This document shows, piece after piece, positions 1 to 6,041 of a stretch of DNA of 6,925 nt. Each line of letters starts with the position of its first letter. Position 1 is the first letter of the stretch. The notes beneath the pieces are model-generated. The model ran no database searches. It worked only from the letters and a program-made list of their open reading frames with translations, and was not told the DNA's origin. This DNA comes from an uncultured Anaerosacchariphilus sp. (GTDB taxonomy: Bacteria > Bacillota > Clostridia > Lachnospirales > Lachnospiraceae). The stretch lies in NCBI GenBank assembly GCA_934402125.1, contig CAKRTY010000082.1, positions 1 through 6,925 on the forward strand, written 5' to 3'. The position numbers and the translations under genes are program-made.

Positions 1-135
1 GTTCAGTTCCTCCCGGTCCTTCTTCTCCACCTGCAGGATAATCGCCAGCTCCTTCTGCTTCATGGGCACATAGCGCGGATCATTGATAAAATCATATATA
101 ATTTTCTTTCGCTCTTCAAATGTCTTGTCTGCCAT
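1..135 (-). CDS. rnr: Ribonuclease R, N-terminal fragment (runs off the window)
   Basis: Only the first 45 codons are visible, from the ATG at 133-135 to the window edge, so the gene is cut by the window and not by a mutation. The protein begins MADKTFEERKKIIYDFINDP and continues with YVPMKQKELAIILQV, which resembles the short helical N-terminal domain of clostridial RNase R. The catalytic RNB and S1 domains would lie outside the window. RNase R is a processive 3'-to-5' exoribonuclease that degrades structured RNA and works with tmRNA/SmpB in trans-translation. GGAGG lies four bases before the ATG. A position just downstream of secG is common for rnr in Firmicutes and supports the call. The identification rests on a short N-terminus plus context, so it is good but not certain. 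Confidence 0.82.
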   Translation of the reverse strand, partial: MADKTFEERKKIIYDFINDPRYVPMKQKELAIILQVEKKDREELN

Positions 136-155
136 AGTTCCTCCGGCTTCTGCCT

Positions 156-196
156 AAAAACATAAAGCACCCTCGGTCAGCCCGGGAGTGCTTTAT
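156..196 (-). terminator. Rho-independent terminator after secG
   Basis: The arms 162-170 (ATAAAGCAC) and 188-196 (GTGCTTTAT) are perfect complements. After one C/A mismatch the stem continues with 172-176 against 182-186 (one G-U pair), leaving a five-base loop. Read on the minus strand the hairpin is followed by G and then TTTTT (156-160). The plus-strand side has no T run, so the terminator works for minus-strand transcripts. It would end the yajC-gpmI-secG message before rnr. Confidence 0.8.
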
Positions 197-220
197 CTGT
201 CGTAAGTTCTTCAGAGTCAA
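192..220 (-). promoter_or_regulatory. Candidate sigma-A promoter for rnr
   Basis: On the minus strand TTGACT (215-220) is followed after exactly 17 bases by GATAAA (192-197), which matches the -10 consensus at four of six positions. Transcription would start near 185, inside the terminator hairpin, and lead to rnr. The -35 box overlaps the outer arm of the palindromic element. This is a sequence-pattern inference without expression data. Confidence 0.42.
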
Positions 221-340
221 CCTCGAAAATGCTGCGCATTTCCTCGGTCTGGCGTATCCGCCAGATAGAATGTCAGATAAAAGTATTCACTCATGCCAGC
301 ATGGCTCTTACTTTTATCTGACATTCTGCCTGACTCTGAA
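210..340. repeat. Nested palindromic element (MITE-like or structured RNA)
   Basis: This 131-base block fills most of the secG-rnr gap. Its ends are perfect 10-base inverted repeats, TTCAGAGTCA (210-219) and TGACTCTGAA (331-340). Inside are a 19-bp perfect inverted repeat (267-285 with 309-327, 23-base loop that itself holds a small dyad GCCA-GCA-TGGC), a 7-bp hairpin TCTGGCG-TATC-CGCCAGA (248-265) and a 6-bp hairpin AAATGC-TGC-GCATTT (227-241). The fold is a closing stem with three arms. No open reading frame of note is present, and I see no clear target-site duplication. It begins three bases after the secG stop codon, so it would also be the 3' untranslated region of that message. A non-autonomous mobile element, a REP-type repeat or a structured RNA are all possible; I do not recognise a named family. 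Confidence 0.72.
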
Positions 341-343
341 CGA

Positions 344-580
344 TTAGAAAATGTTTAAATTCAGTACCAGTGCCAGCACGATAAAGGTAATTGCCAGAAT
401 CTTGGTCGCAAGCACAATCTTACCCTCTGCGGAACGACTCTTATTCTGCTCCCAGAAAGAATTGCCGCCTGCAATCGCTCCCAGACCGTTGGACTTGCCT
501 TCCTGCATCAGTACCACAACTGTCAGCGCGATACACACCAGTACAAAAAGAACCATTAAAATAGCTCGGATTACTCCCAT
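344..580 (-). CDS. secG: Preprotein translocase subunit SecG
   Basis: SecG is the small non-essential partner of SecY and SecE in the membrane translocon and assists SecA-driven export. The 78-residue protein has the family layout: one hydrophobic helix at about residues 4-24, a conserved polar hinge QEGKSNGLGAIAGG (26-39), and a second helix at about 55-76. Length is typical. The ATG at 578-580 follows a textbook AAGGAGG with a seven-base spacer, and that site lies within the last codons of gpmI. Only two bases separate the gpmI stop from the secG start, so the two are surely co-transcribed and probably translationally coupled. The gene shares a cluster with yajC, another Sec accessory factor. 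A palindromic element and a terminator follow it. Confidence 0.95.
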   Translation of the reverse strand: MGVIRAILMVLFVLVCIALTVVVLMQEGKSNGLGAIAGGNSFWEQNKSRSAEGKIVLATKILAITFIVLALVLNLNIF

Positions 581-582
581 GC

Positions 583-2127
583 TTAAACCTCCTTAACCAG
601 CAGAGATTTGCCGGTCATCTCTTTCGGCTGCTCCATTCCCATCAGCTCGATGAGCGTCGGAATGATATCTGCCAGACAGCCATTCTCTCTCAGACCATAT
701 GCCGGATCTGCGTTTACCAGAATAAACGGAACCGGATTGGTGGTATGTGCTGTCCAGGGCTCGCCTGTCTTATAGTCAATCATCATCTCAGCGTTGCCGT
801 GGTCTGCGCAGATAAACATCTGTCCGCCTGCCTCTTTCAGCGCCTCTACGGCACGTCCCACACAGCCGTCTACCGTCTCGATCGCCTGCACTGCCGCCGG
901 AATCACACCGGTATGGCCTACCATATCCGGGTTCGCGAAGTTGATGATAATCACATCATACTTGTCAGACTTGATCGCCTCAACCAGCTTGTCGCAGACA
1001 GCCGGCGCGCTCATCTCAGGCTGCAGATCGTAGGTTGCCACCTTCGGGGACTTGACCAGAATCCGATCCTCGCCCTTGTTGGGCTCTTCCACGCCGCCGT
1101 TGAAGAAGAAGGTTACATGCGCGTACTTCTCTGTCTCGGCGATACGTACCTGCGTCATATCGTGGGCTGCCAGATACTCTCCAAAGGTGTTGTGAAGCTC
1201 TACCTTGTGGAAGGCTACCAGCTTATTGGGAATCGTCGCGTCATATTCCGTAAAGCATACATAGGTCAGATCCAGACGCTTCTCCCGTGGGAAGCCTGTA
1301 AAATCATCACAGCAGAACGCTCTGGAAATCTCTCTTGCGCGGTCTGGACGGAAGTTGAAGAAAATCACGGAATCGCCGTCCTGAATGAGAGCCACCGGCT
1401 TGCCGTCCTTCTTTACCACTGCCGGAAGGACAAACTCATCGTTCACGCCCTCTGCGTAGGAAGCCGCGATCGCGCTGACGCCGTCAGCCGCCTCGTTGCC
1501 CTCGCCCTTTGTCAGGGCGTTGTAAGCCTTCTCTACCCGATCCCAGCGGTTATCACGGTCCATCGCGTAGTAACGTCCCATAACGGAAGCCACTTCTCCG
1601 ACGCCGATCTCCTGCATCTTGTCTGTCAGCTCCTGTACAAAATCCTTTCCTGAGGTGGGCGGTGTGTCACGTCCGTCCAGGAAGCAGTGTACATAGACCT
1701 TTTTAAGACCGTGGCGCTTTGCCAGCTCCAGCAGTCCGTAGATATGGGTATTGTGGCTGTGTACGCCGCCGTCGGATACCAGTCCGAACAGATGCAGCGC
1801 GGAGTCCTTTGCCTTCGCGTTCTCCACAGCCTTCACCAGTGCCTCATTTTCAAAGAAGTCTCCGTCCTGGATCTCCTTTGTGATACGGGTCAGCTCCTGA
1901 TATACGATACGTCCCGCACCCATATTCATATGGCCAACCTCAGAGTTACCCATCTGTCCGTCCGGAAGTCCTACCGCCAGTCCGCTGGCATTGCCCTTTA
2001 CAAAGGGATAGTCCTTCATCAGGCCGTCCATCACCGGAGTCTTCGCCATAGCGATGGCATTGCCCTCCGGGTTCTCATTGAGGCCATAGCCGTCAAGAAT
2101 CATTAATACTGTCGGTTTCTTACTCAT
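583..2127 (-). CDS. gpmI: 2,3-bisphosphoglycerate-independent phosphoglycerate mutase
   Basis: The enzyme interconverts 3- and 2-phosphoglycerate in glycolysis and gluconeogenesis, using two Mn ions and a phosphoserine intermediate; it acts in the cytosol. The 514-residue length is normal. Visible catalytic features are D12 (LDGYG), the phosphorylated serine S62 in [16 protein letters not shown]123 in SDGGVHSH, the DGRD motif (151-154), R185 and R191 in [12 protein letters not shown]334, and the metal ligands D401 and H405 (NPDMVGHTG), D442 and H443 (CADHGNAEM) and H461. All expected ligands are present, so it should be active. The ATG at 2125-2127 has a GGAG site seven bases upstream inside yajC, and the two genes overlap by eight bases. 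In many clostridia gpmI sits with eno and other glycolytic genes before secG; here eno is absent and yajC precedes it. Confidence 0.97.
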   Translation of the reverse strand: MSKKPTVLMILDGYGLNENPEGNAIAMAKTPVMDGLMKDYPFVKGNASGLAVGLPDGQMGNSEVGHMNMGAGRIVYQELTRITKEIQDGDFFENEALVKAVENAKAKDSALHLFGLVSDGGVHSHNTHIYGLLELAKRHGLKKVYVHCFLDGRDTPPTSGKDFVQELTDKMQEIGVGEVASVMGRYYAMDRDNRWDRVEKAYNALTKGEGNEAADGVSAIAASYAEGVNDEFVLPAVVKKDGKPVALIQDGDSVIFFNFRPDRAREISRAFCCDDFTGFPREKRLDLTYVCFTEYDATIPNKLVAFHKVELHNTFGEYLAAHDMTQVRIAETEKYAHVTFFFNGGVEEPNKGEDRILVKSPKVATYDLQPEMSAPAVCDKLVEAIKSDKYDVIIINFANPDMVGHTGVIPAAVQAIETVDGCVGRAVEALKEAGGQMFICADHGNAEMMIDYKTGEPWTAHTTNPVPFILVNADPAYGLRENGCLADIIPTLIELMGMEQPKEMTGKSLLVKEV

Positions 2128-2422
2128 TGCTCTTCTCCACCTCTGCGATAGCTGCCTTCTTCATCGGAATTCTGCAGTTACGGTTGCTGCCGAACTCTAC
2201 GATAACGTCGTCCTCTGTGATGTCAATAATTACGCCGTAAAATCCGCTGGTTGTCACAACTGCGTCGCCAACCTCCATCGTGGAAAGCATGGCGTTTACA
2301 CGCTTCTGCTCCTTCTTCTGCGGGCGGATAGCCGCGAAATACATAAATGCTCCGATTACTACTACATAAAGAATGATGGTACCCCATCCCATTGCTGCAT
2401 TGCCTGTTGCAAGTAAATTCAT
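2120..2422 (-). CDS. yajC: Sec translocon accessory subunit YajC
   Basis: YajC is a small membrane protein that associates with SecDF and the SecYEG translocon. The protein has a short outer segment, one hydrophobic helix at about residues 12-32 ([16 protein letters not shown]), then the hallmark RPQKKEQKR and a soluble domain with [16 protein letters not shown] and a beta-rich tail. An in-frame ATG also exists at 2426-2428 (two residues longer, 102 aa), but the AGGAGG site ends only one or two bases before it. The ATG at 2420-2422 has a seven-base spacer and is chosen here, giving 100 aa. The gene overlaps gpmI by eight bases and lies 123 bases after tgt, a common neighbour of yajC in bacteria. 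A promoter in that gap suggests it heads its own unit with gpmI and secG. Confidence 0.93.
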   Translation of the reverse strand: MNLLATGNAAMGWGTIILYVVVIGAFMYFAAIRPQKKEQKRVNAMLSTMEVGDAVVTTSGFYGVIIDITEDDVIVEFGSNRNCRIPMKKAAIAEVEKSNE

Positions 2423-2428
2423 GTTCAT

Positions 2429-2434
2429 TCCTCC
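2429..2434 (-). promoter_or_regulatory. Ribosome binding site deciding the yajC start
   Basis: On the minus strand the sequence reads AGGAGGA followed directly by ATGAACATG. The core GGAGG is one base from the first ATG and seven from the second. Normal spacing favours the second ATG (2420-2422). Confidence 0.75.
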
Positions 2435-2442
2435 TGAAATAT

Positions 2443-2469
2443 GCCCGTTCTTATCTTTTATCTGCGGGC
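2443..2469 (-). promoter_or_regulatory. Small hairpin in the yajC 5' untranslated region
   Basis: GCCCG (2443-2447) and CGGGC (2465-2469) are perfect complements around a 17-base A/T-rich loop, placed just upstream of the yajC ribosome binding site. No T run follows on the minus strand, so it is not a terminator. A leader hairpin that helps stability or ribosome access is possible, but the stem is short. Confidence 0.35.
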
Positions 2470-2475
2470 GCTTCT

Positions 2476-2508
2476 ATTATACTAGCATACTTCCCGATCT
2501 CCGGTCAA
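2476..2508 (-). promoter_or_regulatory. Sigma-A promoter for yajC-gpmI-secG
   Basis: On the minus strand TTGACC (2503-2508) precedes TAGTAT (2479-2484) with an 18-base spacer and an extended -10 TG one base before the hexamer. A perfect TATAAT (2476-2481) overlaps it three bases further on, but its spacer of 21 bases is too long for the same -35. Either hexamer would start transcription near 2468-2473, about 40-50 bases before yajC. No terminator is visible between the tgt stop and this site, so read-through from tgt may add to it. Confidence 0.68.
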
Positions 2509-2545
2509 GTATTCCGGCTGTATTTTCTGTGGTTTTCTGCTGATT

Positions 2546-3679
2546 TTATGACTGGCCGTTCATCAGGCCATCCAGCTTCCGCTTCTTGTAGGCCTGGTAC
2601 TCGCCCCGGTCAATGGCATCCCGGATCTCAGTCATCATGGTATTGTAGAAATACAGGTTATGAAGGACGCAGAGACGCATGCCCAGCATCTCCTTCGCCT
2701 TTAACAGATGGCGGATATAGGCCCTGCTGTAGCGGCGGCAGGCCGGACACTGGCAGCCCTCCTCGATGGGCCGGTCGTCCAGCTCGTACTTCGCGTTGAA
2801 CAGATTGATCTTACCCAGGTTGGTGTAGAGATGTCCATGGCGTCCGTTGCGGCTGGGATATACACAGTCGAAGAAGTCCACGCCCCGGTCTACCGCCTCC
2901 AGGATATTGGCCGGTGTTCCCACGCCCATCAGATAGGTGGGCTTGTCCTCGGGAAGATACGGCGTCACCGCCTCGATGATCCGGTACATATCCTCATGGG
3001 ACTCGCCTACTGCCAGCCCGCCGATGGCGTAGCCGTCCAGATCCATCTGGGAAATCTTCTTGGCGTGCTCGATCCGGAAATCCTCATAAATCGCTCACTG
3101 GTTGATTCCAAACAGCAGCTGGTTCTGATTGATGGTGTCCGGAAGGCTGTTCAGCCGCTGCATTTCCGCCTTACAGCGGGCAAGCCAGCGGGTGGTGCGG
3201 GCTACGGATTTCTCCACATAATCCCGCTCTGCCAGAGCCGGAGCGCACTCGTCGAAGGCCATGGCAATGGTGGAGGCCAGATTGGACTGAATCTGCATAC
3301 TCTCCTCCGGTCCCATGAAAATCTTCCGTCCGTCAATATGGGAGTTAAAATATACGCCCTCTTCCTTTATTTTGCGTAAGGAGGACAGGGAAAATACCTG
3401 AAATCCGCCGGAATCTGTCAGAATCGGCTTGTCCCAGGACATAAATTTGTGAAGTCCGCCCAGCTTCTTCACCACCTCGTCGCCCGGTCTCACCTGGAGA
3501 TGATAGGTGTTGGAAAGCTCAATCTGGGTTCCGATCTGCTCCAGATCGGAGGTAGCTACCGCACCCTTAATGGCCGCCACGGTTCCCACGTTCATGAACA
3601 CCGGCGTCTGCACCGTACCGTGTACCGTCGTAAATTCGGCACGCTTGGCGCGGCCGTCTTTCTTCAATATTTTATACAT
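2546..3679 (-). pseudogene. tgt: tRNA-guanine(34) transglycosylase, interrupted by an in-frame TGA
   Basis: Tgt exchanges guanine-34 for preQ1 in tRNAs with GUN anticodons, the committed step of queuosine insertion. The whole frame is 377 codons, the usual size. The first part (to codon 194) has TPVFMNVGT, the catalytic-pocket LTDSGGFQVFSL (D89), and AFDEC (D143), ending in LLFGINQ. Codon 195 is TGA (3095-3097); the family has Gly there (Q-G-[GA]). The same frame then continues AIYEDFRIEHAKKISQMDLDG, the GGLAVGE motif (220-226), nucleophile D271 in DCVYPSRNGRHG, and the zinc site C309, C311, C314, H340. Both the nucleophile and the zinc site lie after the stop, so the 194-residue product would be inactive. 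No strong restart site precedes Met212. GGA-to-TGA is a single base change, so a recent mutation, a base-call error or read-through are all possible. The ATG at 3677-3679 has only a weak AGAGG, 12 bases upstream. Confidence 0.9.
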
Positions 3680-3702
3680 ACTTATTTCAAACCTCTGTAA
3701 TT

Positions 3703-3777
3703 ATTCAGTTCCTTCATAATTCCATTCACAGATTCATGAAAATTCGCTTCGCGAATGGAATCTGTTCACGCCTGAAT
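3703..3777. promoter_or_regulatory. Palindromic leader region before tgt with competing hairpins
   Basis: Several inverted repeats nest or overlap here: ATTCAG/CTGAAT (3703-3708 with 3772-3777), ATTCCATTC/GAATGGAAT (3719-3727 with 3753-3761, nine perfect pairs), ACAGATTC/GAATCTGT (3728-3735 with 3758-3765, eight perfect pairs) and ATTCGC-TTC-GCGAAT (3742-3756). The second competes with the third and fourth for the same bases. On the minus strand the last hairpin is followed by TTTTC, a weak terminator-like end. It could be an attenuator, a REP-like repeat or the weak end of the aroC operon. It does not match the preQ1 riboswitch consensus as far as I can tell. Confidence 0.45.
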
Positions 3778-3781
3778 CATA
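3776..3781 (-). promoter_or_regulatory. Possible -10 box for tgt
   Basis: TATGAT on the minus strand differs from TATAAT at one position, and a start near 3769 would transcribe the hairpin leader into tgt. The best -35 candidate, TTGCTG, lies only 15 bases upstream, so the promoter is doubtful and tgt may instead be read from the aroC promoter. Confidence 0.25.
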
Positions 3782-3825
3782 TTCTTACGGCTTCAGCAGC
3801 AAGTGCTTCAGCCTGTTACTTATAA

Positions 3826-4761
3826 TTACAATCCTCTCTTTTTTAATTCTTCAATCACCTTATGGTACATGGGCATCTCCACATGGTACTCTGCCGCCAT
3901 ATCCTCCACCGCGTACACCAGGCCGCGAATCTCCGAGGCGTGGCCCTTCGCGATATCCCGCTGCATGGAGGTTCCCGCCTCCGGGCTCAAATCATCCAGG
4001 ATCTGCAGATTCCGTTTCACCACGTCCTCCTGAAACGCAAGGCCCATGGCGATTCCCAGCTGTTCCAGCTCCCGATCCATAGCGATGAAAGTCTCCCGCG
4101 GTTCGCCCTGCTGCTGGAATACCCCTGCCTGGGCATGGAAATATTCCCCTGCCGCCGCCATAGGGCTGGTATACATAAATTTCTGGAAGGTGTCCCGCTT
4201 CACCTGATCCGTATAAGCGCCGTCCATGCCGGCCCCGTCCAGATCCGCCTTGGTCCGGGCCAGCTTCCGAAGCGCCGGCTCACTGACCTTCTGTCCCGGT
4301 CTCAGGCCATATACCACCCGGAAAATATCGCCACCATGGGTAATCTCTCCCGGCGCCGAAGCGGTCGCAGCCACATAGATACAGCCGTCGGTCACAGTCA
4401 TATCCGGCAGGGCTCTCTGCATCCGCTCGCCGGTACCGTAGATGTTGAGAATCGGTATCACTACCGTATCCGCATTTCCCACACGATCCGCCAGGGTAAT
4501 GGCATCCTCCAGGGAATAATCCTTCACACAGACAAAGATTACATCCGGCGTCTCCGTATATTCATCCATGGTCATGGCCTTAATGGGAAATACACGGAAA
4601 TCCCCTTTCGCCGTCCCCTTCATGGTGATTCCCTTTTCCCGGAAGGCCGCAAGCTGCGCTCCCCGGGCCAGGAATGTCACATCTGCTCCGGCCAGCGCCA
4701 GAAAAGCTCCGATACTGCCGCCTGTAGCTCCCGAACCTGCGATTACATATTTCTGTCTCAT
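3826..4761 (-). CDS. Ketopantoate reductase family protein (PanE/ApbA-like)
   Basis: The family reduces 2-dehydropantoate to pantoate with NADPH, a step toward pantothenate and CoA. The 311-residue protein has the Rossmann start YVIAGSGATGGSIGAFLA with G9, G11 and G14, VCVKDYSLEDA (77-87), N106 in PILNIYG at the usual active-site asparagine, candidate catalytic K194 in TFQKFMYTSP, and a C-terminal helical domain with TSMQRDI and HASEIRG (E277). The second asparagine that normally follows the catalytic lysine by four residues is a threonine here (T198), and the usual NG after the glutamate motif is RG. True ketopantoate reductases tend to keep these residues, so another 2-oxo-acid substrate is possible and I give no gene symbol. 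The ATG (4759-4761) has GGGGA seven bases upstream and starts one base after the aroC stop, so the two are co-transcribed. No panB or panC is visible nearby. Confidence 0.85.
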   Translation of the reverse strand: MRQKYVIAGSGATGGSIGAFLALAGADVTFLARGAQLAAFREKGITMKGTAKGDFRVFPIKAMTMDEYTETPDVIFVCVKDYSLEDAITLADRVGNADTVVIPILNIYGTGERMQRALPDMTVTDGCIYVAATASAPGEITHGGDIFRVVYGLRPGQKVSEPALRKLARTKADLDGAGMDGAYTDQVKRDTFQKFMYTSPMAAAGEYFHAQAGVFQQQGEPRETFIAMDRELEQLGIAMGLAFQEDVVKRNLQILDDLSPEAGTSMQRDIAKGHASEIRGLVYAVEDMAAEYHVEMPMYHKVIEELKKRGL

Positions 4762-4762
4762 C

Positions 4763-5863
4763 TTATCGTCCCCAAATCTTTCGTACCTGATCCATCCTTG
4801 CGCTCATGCCTTCAAAAAGCGCGTCTACCAGGGTCAGGGCTGTCATGGCCTCTACCACCACCACGGCCCTGGGCACGATCACCGGATCGTGACGGCCCTT
4901 AACGCTGATCTGAATATTCTCTCCCTTTTGATTCACCGTATGCTGCTGAGCCGCAATTGAGGAAGTCGGCTTTACCGCCGCGCGAATTACGATCTGGCTT
5001 CCGTCACTAATCCCTCCCAGTGTTCCGCCTGCATGGTTGGTTTCCTTTTCTATTCCCTTTCCATGATTTACAAATACGTCATTATTCTGCTTTCCGCGTA
5101 ATTTTGCCGCTCCAAAGCCGCTTCCTATCTCAAACCCCTTAACTGCCCCAATAGACAGAATAGCTTTCGCCAGATTCGCATCCAGCTTTTCAAAGCAGGG
5201 TTCCCCTACGCCGGCCGGCATGCCGTCTACCACACACTCTACCACACCGCCTGTCGAGTCCTTTTCTTCCATACACTGTGCCGTATAAATCGCCGCTCTT
5301 TCTGCTGCAGCTTTATCCGGCATATAAAAAGAATTGTTCGGTATCTCTGCCGGGTCAAACTGCTTATCCTCTATCTCTACCGGACCAATTGATCTGGTAT
5401 AGGCGCACACCCGGATTCCCAGCTCTTTCAGAATTTTTGCCGCCACAGCGCCTGCCGCCACGCGGCCAATGGTTTCCCGTCCGGAGGAGCGTCCGCCGCC
5501 CCGGTAATCCCGGAAGCCGTATTTCATATCAAAGGTATAATCTGCATGTCCCGGACGGTAATAAGAAGCAATCTCGCTGTAATCCTGTGAGCGCTGGGAG
5601 GTATTCGCCACCAGAATGGAAATAGGGGTGCCCGTGGTCTTTCCTTCAAAGACGCCGGACAGAATCTCAGCCCGATCCCCCTCTGTTCTGCTGGTCGTAT
5701 ACTGGGACTGTCCCGGTTTTCTCCGATCCAGATACTCCTGAATATCTGCTTCACTTAAAGGCAGCCCCGCCGGACAGCCGTCTATTACAACTCCAACTCC
5801 TTTTCCATGGGACTCTCCCCAGGTGGAAATAGTAAAATGTTTGCCAAAAACCGATCCTGCCAT
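4763..5863 (-). CDS. aroC: Chorismate synthase
   Basis: Chorismate synthase eliminates phosphate from EPSP to give chorismate, the last common step of the shikimate pathway, and needs reduced FMN. The 366-residue protein has the family signatures: GESHG (16-20, H19) followed by GVVIDGCPAG, RKPGQSQYTTSRTEGD (48-63), RPGHADYT (103-110, H106), RGGGRSSGRETIGRVAAGA (121-139), and a C-terminal GRHDPVIVPRAVVVVEAM with the invariant RHDP. Length is typical. The same frame stays open up to 6013, but the ATG at 5861-5863 is chosen because AGAGGG lies just upstream, homologues begin MAGS or similar, and a promoter with its -35 at 5921-5926 sits inside the upstream extension. The gene lies 178 bases after the alcohol dehydrogenase and is followed at once by the ketopantoate-reductase-like gene. 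Confidence 0.97.
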   Translation of the reverse strand: MAGSVFGKHFTISTWGESHGKGVGVVIDGCPAGLPLSEADIQEYLDRRKPGQSQYTTSRTEGDRAEILSGVFEGKTTGTPISILVANTSQRSQDYSEIASYYRPGHADYTFDMKYGFRDYRGGGRSSGRETIGRVAAGAVAAKILKELGIRVCAYTRSIGPVEIEDKQFDPAEIPNNSFYMPDKAAAERAAIYTAQCMEEKDSTGGVVECVVDGMPAGVGEPCFEKLDANLAKAILSIGAVKGFEIGSGFGAAKLRGKQNNDVFVNHGKGIEKETNHAGGTLGGISDGSQIVIRAAVKPTSSIAAQQHTVNQKGENIQISVKGRHDPVIVPRAVVVVEAMTALTLVDALFEGMSARMDQVRKIWGR

Positions 5864-5897
5864 TTTTTCCCTCTTTTCTTCTCTTGTAATCCTGTTT

Positions 5898-5926
5898 ATC
5901 ATACCGAACTTTTTTTCATTCGTCAA
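5898..5926 (-). promoter_or_regulatory. Sigma-A promoter for aroC
   Basis: On the minus strand TTGACG (5921-5926) and TATGAT (5898-5903) are separated by exactly 17 bases, each one base from consensus. The predicted start is near 5891, leaving a leader of about 28 bases before the aroC ATG. This is the best promoter in the window and should drive aroC with the ketopantoate-reductase-like gene. Confidence 0.82.
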
Positions 5927-5950
5927 CTTGCAAACCACTTCCCGAAGCAG

Positions 5951-5987
5951 AAAAACCGCGATTCCGGAAAATTTCCGAAAACCGCGG
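5951..5987 (-). terminator. Rho-independent terminator of the alcohol dehydrogenase gene
   Basis: On the minus strand CCGCGGTT pairs with AATCGCGG (one G-U pair), closing an inner stem built from CGGAA and TTCCG, and the hairpin is followed by TTTTT (5951-5955). It lies 55 bases after the alcohol dehydrogenase stop and upstream of the aroC promoter, so it separates the two transcription units. Confidence 0.85.
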
Positions 5988-6041
5988 CCTTTCTGTCGAG
6001 TTGTATCAATCATGGCAATTCATTAGGTATTGTTATCTTTA

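Noticed and set aside
210..340. tRNA or tmRNA gene
   Set aside because: The multi-arm fold suggested it, but there is no CCA-type acceptor end, no TTCGAATC-like T-arm, and the 19-bp perfect arm does not fit either molecule.
745..1653. 302-codon open frame on the plus strand
   Set aside because: It lies wholly antisense to gpmI, whose motifs are complete. It has no good ribosome site and its translation is rich in His, Arg, Cys and Leu with no recognisable domain, as expected for a shadow of a biased coding strand.
2546..3046. Separate 166-residue gene starting at the ATG at 3044-3046
   Set aside because: This is the C-terminal half of tgt in the same frame as the N-terminal half. No strong ribosome site precedes that ATG, so it is best treated as part of the interrupted tgt.
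3050..3097. Selenocysteine codon at the tgt TGA
   Set aside because: The family residue is glycine with no redox role, and I could not find a convincing stem-loop directly downstream of the codon.
3680..3769. preQ1 riboswitch before tgt
   Set aside because: The leader has hairpins but I do not see the short conserved preQ1-binding consensus. Queuosine riboswitches usually precede synthesis or transport genes instead of tgt.
3862..4902. 346-codon open frame on the plus strand
   Set aside because: It is antisense to the ketopantoate-reductase-like gene and the end of aroC, both well supported. The product is His/Arg-rich without family features.
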